Origin: Gammaproteobacteria bacterium
GTDB taxonomy: Bacteria > Pseudomonadota > Gammaproteobacteria > UBA5335 > SLRW01
DNA length: 18,344 bases
NCBI GenBank assembly: GCA_007134115.1
Contig: SLLK01000136.1
Span: forward strand, 1 to 18,344
Direction: 5' to 3'
In this document: positions 14,884 to 18,344 of the stretch, in pieces
How positions within the stretch are numbered: the first letter of the stretch is position 1
How the letters are laid out: every line of letters starts with the position of its first letter
Translations under genes and position numbers: made by a program
The notes under the pieces: generated by a model
The model's database searches: none
Told to the model about the DNA's origin: nothing
What the model saw: the letters and a program-made list of their open reading frames with translations, nothing else

Positions 14884-14917
14884 CCCGCTGAGACGTGACG
14901 AATAGATCAGCGTTTCC
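14884..14917 (-). repeat. Single end of the interspersed repeat family
   Basis: Read leftward, these 34 bases match 17081-17114, the left end of the 268-bp element, at 33 of 34 positions (one A for G change, giving CGTCACG against CGTCGCG). No second end and none of the element's internal arms are found nearby, so this is a lone end. It lies just after the terminator and about 40 bases before the YeeE/YedE start. Confidence 0.8.
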
Positions 14918-14956
14918 TTAACCACTTAATTACGTAAAACGTGACCAGGAGGTCCC

Positions 14957-15397
14957 ATGTTTGAGGTGGCTGAATTTACGCCCTGGTCGGCGCTGGCCGG
15001 GGGGATGTTAATCGGGTTGGCGGCCCTGTTGCTGCTGGTATTCAACGGTCGGGTGGCTGGCATCAGCGGGATTCTTAACATGGCCATGCAGCGGCCGCAG
15101 GGCGATACCGCCTGGCGCTGGCTGTTTGTGCTGGGTTTGTTGCTGGGCGCCGGGGGTTATGTGCTGGTGGCCGGGTTGCCGTTTGCATTGCGCGAAGGCT
15201 TCCCCGCGGGGTTGCTCGCCGTGGCCGGTTTTCTGGTGGGTATGGGTACCCGCATGGGCGGCGGTTGCACCAGCGGTCACGGGGTGTGCGGGATCTCCCG
15301 TTTTTCGCAGCGCTCCATGGTTGCCACGGCGGTGTTCATGCTGGTGGCTGTGATCACCACCTATGTGGTTCGGCATGTTGCGGGGGTGGGCGTATGA
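14957..15397 (+). CDS. YeeE/YedE family sulfur transport protein, N-terminal half-subunit
   Basis: A 146-residue membrane protein with about four hydrophobic segments, one half of the DUF395 (YeeE/YedE, sulf_transp) fold. The signature GTRMGGGCTSGHGVCGISRFSQRS contains Cys104, His108 and Cys111. Full-length homologues (TsuA/YeeE) carry thiosulfate through the inner membrane using conserved cysteines, and split two-gene versions (PmpA/PmpB type) are known. AGGAGGT five bases before the ATG is a near-perfect ribosome site. The stop TGA overlaps the next ATG by four bases (ATGA), so the halves are translationally coupled and presumably form one complex. Its place behind the BigR-type repressor and persulfide dioxygenase matches known sulfide operons. 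The exact cargo (thiosulfate, sulfite, other) is inference. Confidence 0.9.
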   Translation: MFEVAEFTPWSALAGGMLIGLAALLLLVFNGRVAGISGILNMAMQRPQGDTAWRWLFVLGLLLGAGGYVLVAGLPFALREGFPAGLLAVAGFLVGMGTRMGGGCTSGHGVCGISRFSQRSMVATAVFMLVAVITTYVVRHVAGVGV

Positions 15398-15810
15398 AAC
15401 GCGAAATTCTGGCATTGATTGCAGGCGTGCTTTTCGGCCTGGGGCTGGCTGTGTCTCAAATGATCAATCCGCTCAAGGTGCTGGGTTTTCTGGATATCGC
15501 CGGTGCCTGGGACCCCAGTCTGGCGCTGGTGATGGGGGGTGCCCTGGCGGTGGCGGCCTTCGGCACGCTGATCATGCGCCGCAGCGAACGGCCTCTGTTT
15601 GATGTGCGCTATTACGTGCCCGAACGGCGCGATCTGGATGCCCGGCTGATTGGTGGCGCCGCCCTGTTTGGCATTGGCTGGGGCATTGGCGGTTATTGTC
15701 CGGGGCCGGCACTGGCGGCGCTGGCTATTGGCTGGTGGGAGCCGGTGGTGTTTGTCATCGCCCTGGTGGCCGGGTCACTGAGCTGGAAACTGATTGGCGA
15801 AAAGAACTGA
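15394..15810 (+). CDS. YeeE/YedE family sulfur transport protein, C-terminal half-subunit
   Basis: A 138-residue membrane protein, the second half of the split YeeE/YedE pair. It begins with LIAGVLFGLGLAVSQMINPLKVLGFLD, a typical DUF395 opening. It contains the second signature GIGWGIGGYCPGPALA with Cys102, and ends in a last hydrophobic segment VVFVIALVAGSLSWK. Together with its partner it supplies the two cysteine-bearing constrictions of a YeeE-type channel, as inferred from the single-chain homologues. Translation is coupled to the first half through ATGA. The stop codon is directly followed, without a gap, by the ATG of the endonuclease V remnant. Confidence 0.9.
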   Translation: MKREILALIAGVLFGLGLAVSQMINPLKVLGFLDIAGAWDPSLALVMGGALAVAAFGTLIMRRSERPLFDVRYYVPERRDLDARLIGGAALFGIGWGIGGYCPGPALAALAIGWWEPVVFVIALVAGSLSWKLIGEKN

Positions 15811-16164
15811 ATGCCTGACCGGGTACACGACTGGAATCCGCCGCCGGCTGAAGCCGTTGCCCTGCAGCGAGAACTGGCGTCCCGGATCATTCCCCGGGAC
15901 GCCTTTGGCCGGGTACGCACGGTGGCCGGGGTTGACGTGGGCTTTGAAGATCACGACAAAACCGCCCGCGGCGCCGTGACGGTGCTTGATGCCGCCACAC
16001 TGCAACCACGGGAACAGGTGGTTGCACGGCGGCCGGCACACTTTCCCTATATTCCCGGCCTGCTTTCGTTCCGCGAAGTACCGGTGATCCTGCAGGCTCT
16101 GGAACAGCTCTCCCGCCCGCCCGAAACCACACGGCTGGCGGATTGGTTAAGCCGCAGCCGGTGA
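15811..16164 (+). pseudogene. nfi: Endonuclease V (Nfi), C-terminally truncated remnant
   Basis: The 117 residues match the N-terminal half of endonuclease V, which nicks DNA near deoxyinosine. LQRELASRI is followed by TVAGVDVGFE (Asp42, first metal ligand) and by the wedge motif region RRPAHFPYIPGLLSFREV (Glu89). Complete enzymes are about 220-230 residues and continue with the DGHG motif (third acidic ligand), the HPRR segment and a conserved lysine. None of these is in any frame here. After EQLSRPPE the sequence becomes unrelated (TTRLADWLSRSR) and stops, nine bases before the end of the convergent LpxA-like gene. A deletion or rearrangement near 16110-16160 is the simplest reading. The frame upstream is intact, so the protein may still be made, but it should lack nuclease activity. 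Confidence 0.82.
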
Positions 16165-16173
16165 AATGCCGAG

Positions 16174-16971
16174 CTACTCGTCACTGCCGGGCGTTTCCGC
16201 GGCGCGGGCGAAGCCGTACAGTCCGCGTTTGCCGACCCCCTCAAGCCACTCGCGCAGGAAGCGGACCTCGCGGGTCTCCGGCCAGTGGCTGCCATTGAGG
16301 TGTCGGTTGGCGCGCAGTTGGCGGAAGACGGTTTCCAGGGCGCGGTAATCCGCCCCGTTGATGCCGTTGCGGCGCAGTCCGATGCTGTTGAGCCGGTAGT
16401 GGCGTGGCGGCTCGCCGGCGAGCATGGCGTAGGGCAGCACATCCTTGCGTACGGCCAGGTCGCCGGCGACCATCGCCAGTTCGCCCACGCGGCAGCACTG
16501 ATGGATGAGTGACCCGCCGCCGATAATCGCGCCCCGACCCACTTCCACATGGCCGCCGAGGCAAATGTTGTTGGTCAGTATCACCCGGTCGCCGACCTGA
16601 CAGTCGTGGCCGACATGGGCGCAGGCCATGAAATAGCAGCCCGAGCCCACATGCGTGGGCTGTGCCGGATCCATGGCCCGGTTGATGGTGATGCTCTCGC
16701 GAAAAATGTTGTCATCGCCGATGTCCAGCCAGCTTTCATGCCCGTCGTAGCCGGTATGTTGCGGGGCGCCGCCGATCACCGCATGCGCGCCCACGCGATT
16801 GTTGCGGCCCATGCGCACCCAGCGATGCACCACGGCATGGGCGCCAATCTCGCATTCCTCGCCGATGACGGCGGGTCCCTCGATCACGGCAAAGGGGTGC
16901 ACGCGCACGCCCCGGCCCAGGTGCACATCCTTGGCGATCACCGCGCTGGGGTGTATCAGCTCTTCTTTCAT
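16174..16971 (-). CDS. lpxA: LpxA-like UDP-N-acetylglucosamine O-acyltransferase
   Basis: A 265-residue protein, close to the 262 of E. coli LpxA. Residues about 6-190 are left-handed beta-helix hexapeptide repeats (IHPSAVIAKDVHLGRGVRV, VIGEECEIGAHAVV). The catalytic segment FMACAHVGHDCQVGD contains His119 and His122, the latter at the place of the general base His125. IGGAPQHTGYDG matches the LpxA substrate loop (IGQDPQD-type). The C-terminal helical region is present (LPYAMLAGEPPRHYRLNSIGLRRNG, DYRALETVFRQL). LpxA transfers a 3-hydroxyacyl chain from ACP to UDP-GlcNAc, the first step of lipid A synthesis. The start at 16971 has GGAAG upstream; ATG 17013 is an alternative. It stands alone with its own promoter, outside the usual lpxD-fabZ-lpxA-lpxB cluster, so it could be a second, paralogous copy. 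Confidence 0.88.
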   Translation of the reverse strand: MKEELIHPSAVIAKDVHLGRGVRVHPFAVIEGPAVIGEECEIGAHAVVHRWVRMGRNNRVGAHAVIGGAPQHTGYDGHESWLDIGDDNIFRESITINRAMDPAQPTHVGSGCYFMACAHVGHDCQVGDRVILTNNICLGGHVEVGRGAIIGGGSLIHQCCRVGELAMVAGDLAVRKDVLPYAMLAGEPPRHYRLNSIGLRRNGINGADYRALETVFRQLRANRHLNGSHWPETREVRFLREWLEGVGKRGLYGFARAAETPGSDE

Positions 16972-17002
16972 GGGTCGGCTTCCAGGGTCAGGACAACATT
17001 CG

Positions 17003-17030
17003 ATTATCGTCATCGTACGCCAGGACTCAA
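17003..17030 (-). promoter_or_regulatory. Candidate sigma-70 promoter of the LpxA-like gene
   Basis: Reading leftward, TTGAGT (17030-17025) and GATAAT (17008-17003) are 16 bases apart; GATAAT is a 5/6 match to the -10 consensus and TTGAGT 4/6. Transcription would begin near 16996, about 25 bases before the ATG at 16971. Confidence 0.5.
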
Positions 17031-17076
17031 GCGCCGTGCGCCTGCTTTATGGCCTGAGTTTTCAAGTGCCGTTGTA

Positions 17077-17344
17077 CCAGGGAAACGCTGATCTATTCGT
17101 CGCGTCTCAGCGGGTCCTGTCGCGTCCAGCTGCAAGGCGCTGTGCGCAGGGAAGGCTGGTTGCCTTTTCAAGCACAGCAACGCCGCAGATGGGCGCGACA
17201 GGGCCCGCCCTTCGGGGCTTTGCCAGAAAGTCAGCCTCGGCGTTGCGACTTTTCACCGTATCTGGATACGCTTTCAAAGTCGCGCCTTGATGCTGACTTT
17301 CTGGCAAAGCCTGAGGCGCGACGAATAGATCAGCTTTTCCCTGG
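17077..17344. mobile_element. MITE-like 268-bp element with terminal inverted repeats and two internal palindromic arms
   Basis: The ends 17077-17104 and 17317-17344 are inverted repeats matching at 27 of 28 positions (core GGAAACGCTGATCTATTCGT; one C/A difference). Between them are two independent long inverted repeats. Arm A has outer stem 17110-17124 with 17194-17208 (14 of 15), middle GCTGTGC/GCACAGC (17139-17145 with 17172-17178) and tip AAGGC-TGGTT-GCCTT (17152-17166). Arm B has a perfect 20-bp stem 17216-17235 with 17292-17311, then GCGACTTT/AAAGTCGC, and tip CGTATC-TG-GATACG (17257-17270). One strand would fold as a three-way junction. It has no credible coding gene and no clear target duplication at the borders. 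It fills most of the 456-base gap between the LpxA-like and symporter genes. Confidence 0.8.
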
Positions 17345-17427
17345 AGTCTAGGCTACCATGCCGGCTGATACCGCTGGCGTGTTTCCTGCGCCGGCCGCCT
17401 GTTCAATGACCCGACCGGGGCAGCGCC

Positions 17428-18318
17428 ATGGAGCAAAACCTGCTGATCGAAATTGGCTTGCCGATTTCGCTGATCATCATTATGGCCGGCATGGGCCTGA
17501 CCCTCACCATGCGGGATTTTCGCCAGGTGCTGCTTTATCCGCGTGCCATGATCATCGGCAGCCTGGCGCAGGTCGCTGTTCTGCCGCTGCTCGCCTTTGT
17601 GCTGGTGTGGTTGCTGCGTCTGCCGCCGGCACTGGCGGTGGGGCTGGTGGTGATCGCAGCCTGTCCGGGCGGCACCATGTCCAACGTGCTGACGTTTCTC
17701 GGGCGTGGCAACGTGGCCCTGTCGATTATCGTGACGGTCATCGCCAGCTTCGTGACCATCATCAGCCTGCCCATGTTCACCAATCTCGCGCTTGATTTAT
17801 ATGTCGCCAGAGACATCGAGGCGCCGGTGCGCTTGCCGCTGGTCGACACCATCATCACCCTGTTTGTGGTGATTCTGCTCCCGGTGCTGGCCGGCATGCT
17901 GGTCCGTGCACGCAAGCCGTGGCTGGCGGACCGCGCCGAGCGTTTCGTGGGGCTGTTCGGCGTCGTGGTGCTGGCCGTGCTGGTTGCCTTGATTGTATGG
18001 CAGACGCGGACCGAGATTGTCACCCTGCTGGTGCTTGCCGGGCCCGCTGCCGTGGTGCTCAACGTCGTCGGCATCGCACTGGGTTTTGCCGCCAGCCGCG
18101 TGTTCGGCATCAACGCCCGTGATGCGCTGACCCTGGCCATCGAGCTGGGCATCAAGAACGGCACCATCGGCCTGATGGTGACCCTGACCCTGCTGGATTC
18201 CTATGAAATGGCGATTCCCTCGGCGGTGTACGGGGTGCTGATGTTTGCCTTTGGCGCCGGCCTGGTGGTGTATGGCCGGCGCGCGACCGCGCCATCGTCA
18301 GGGATTCAGCGCCGCTGA
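17428..18318 (+). CDS. Bile acid:sodium symporter (BASS) family transporter
   Basis: A 296-residue inner-membrane protein with nine to ten hydrophobic segments, the size of bacterial BASS/SBF transporters. Signature one is ACPGGTMSNVLTFLGRGNVALS (Cys79 to Asn86 region), in the crossover of helix 4. Signature two is AIELGIKNGTIGLMVTL with Glu239, in the sodium-binding helix 9 region. The first helix (LPISLIIIMAGMGLTLTMRDF) also matches the family. Members move organic acids such as bile acids, pyruvate or pantoate with sodium. The substrate here is unknown. GGGG lies about seven bases before the ATG. The 83 bases between the repeat element and the ATG hold no promoter I can defend, so transcription could start in or near the element. 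Confidence 0.92.
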   Translation: MEQNLLIEIGLPISLIIIMAGMGLTLTMRDFRQVLLYPRAMIIGSLAQVAVLPLLAFVLVWLLRLPPALAVGLVVIAACPGGTMSNVLTFLGRGNVALSIIVTVIASFVTIISLPMFTNLALDLYVARDIEAPVRLPLVDTIITLFVVILLPVLAGMLVRARKPWLADRAERFVGLFGVVVLAVLVALIVWQTRTEIVTLLVLAGPAAVVLNVVGIALGFAASRVFGINARDALTLAIELGIKNGTIGLMVTLTLLDSYEMAIPSAVYGVLMFAFGAGLVVYGRRATAPSSGIQRR

Positions 18319-18344
18319 TACGATCGGTCTGAGGCGGGCCGATG

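Noticed and set aside
17107..17307. Small open frames inside the 268-bp element as genes
   Set aside because: They follow the palindromic arms on both strands, share peptides because of the inverted repeats, and have no ribosome site or family similarity.
17349..17354. TAGGCT as a -10 for the BASS symporter gene
   Set aside because: No acceptable -35 lies 16-18 bases upstream, and a four-out-of-six hexamer alone is too common.

Overview
The window looks like a stretch of a high-GC proteobacterial chromosome, probably a gammaproteobacterium. The supports are a 280-residue-class PurU, an Ntr-type enzyme I (PtsP) with an N-terminal GAF domain, a Bcr/CflA transporter, LpxA-type lipid A chemistry, and a BigR/persulfide dioxygenase/YeeE-YedE cluster. 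The sulfide cluster together with SulP would suit a sulfur-oxidising lineage, but that is inference. No rRNA, tRNA, CRISPR array or phage gene was seen.

Layout. (1) 1-3664: an unrecognised small gene, a TetR repressor pointing left, and to its right a back-to-back enzyme pair: a fold-III PLP 'amino acid deaminase/aldolase' and an FAD sugar-lactone oxidase of the ALO family. (2) 3841-5044: a small exported four-cysteine protein and a DedA membrane protein. (3) 5120-8191, all leftward: a Bcr/CflA drug exporter, PurU, and a membrane-anchored unknown. (4) 8352-11577, rightward: two overlapping small XapX-like membrane proteins, PtsP, and a MaoC-fold dehydratase. (5) 11678-15810: a SulP anion transporter, then a sulfide-response module made of a BigR/SqrR-type ArsR repressor (Cys42/Cys108), a divergent persulfide dioxygenase and a split YeeE/YedE transporter. 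It is followed directly by the severed N-terminal half of endonuclease V. (6) 16174-18318: a stand-alone LpxA-like acyltransferase pointing left and a BASS-family sodium symporter pointing right.

The best-organised system is module 5. The repressor and the dioxygenase are divergent across a short AT-rich gap. A perfect ATTAGT/ACTAAT palindrome in that gap covers the -35 box (TTGACT) of a good candidate dioxygenase promoter. The model is that sulfide or persulfide oxidises the two cysteines of the repressor, releasing the dioxygenase and possibly the sulfur transporter genes.

The most unexpected structure is non-coding. A 268-bp element at 17077-17344 has 28-bp terminal inverted repeats (27/28 identical), and its interior is two separate long palindromic arms, so one strand would fold into a three-way junction. 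Its terminal sequence recurs twice more in the window: as a single 34-bp end at 14884-14917, and as two ends placed face to face, making a bare hairpin between convergent genes at 5074-5119. All three copies are intergenic. This looks like a family of non-autonomous, hairpin-rich mobile or regulatory repeats.
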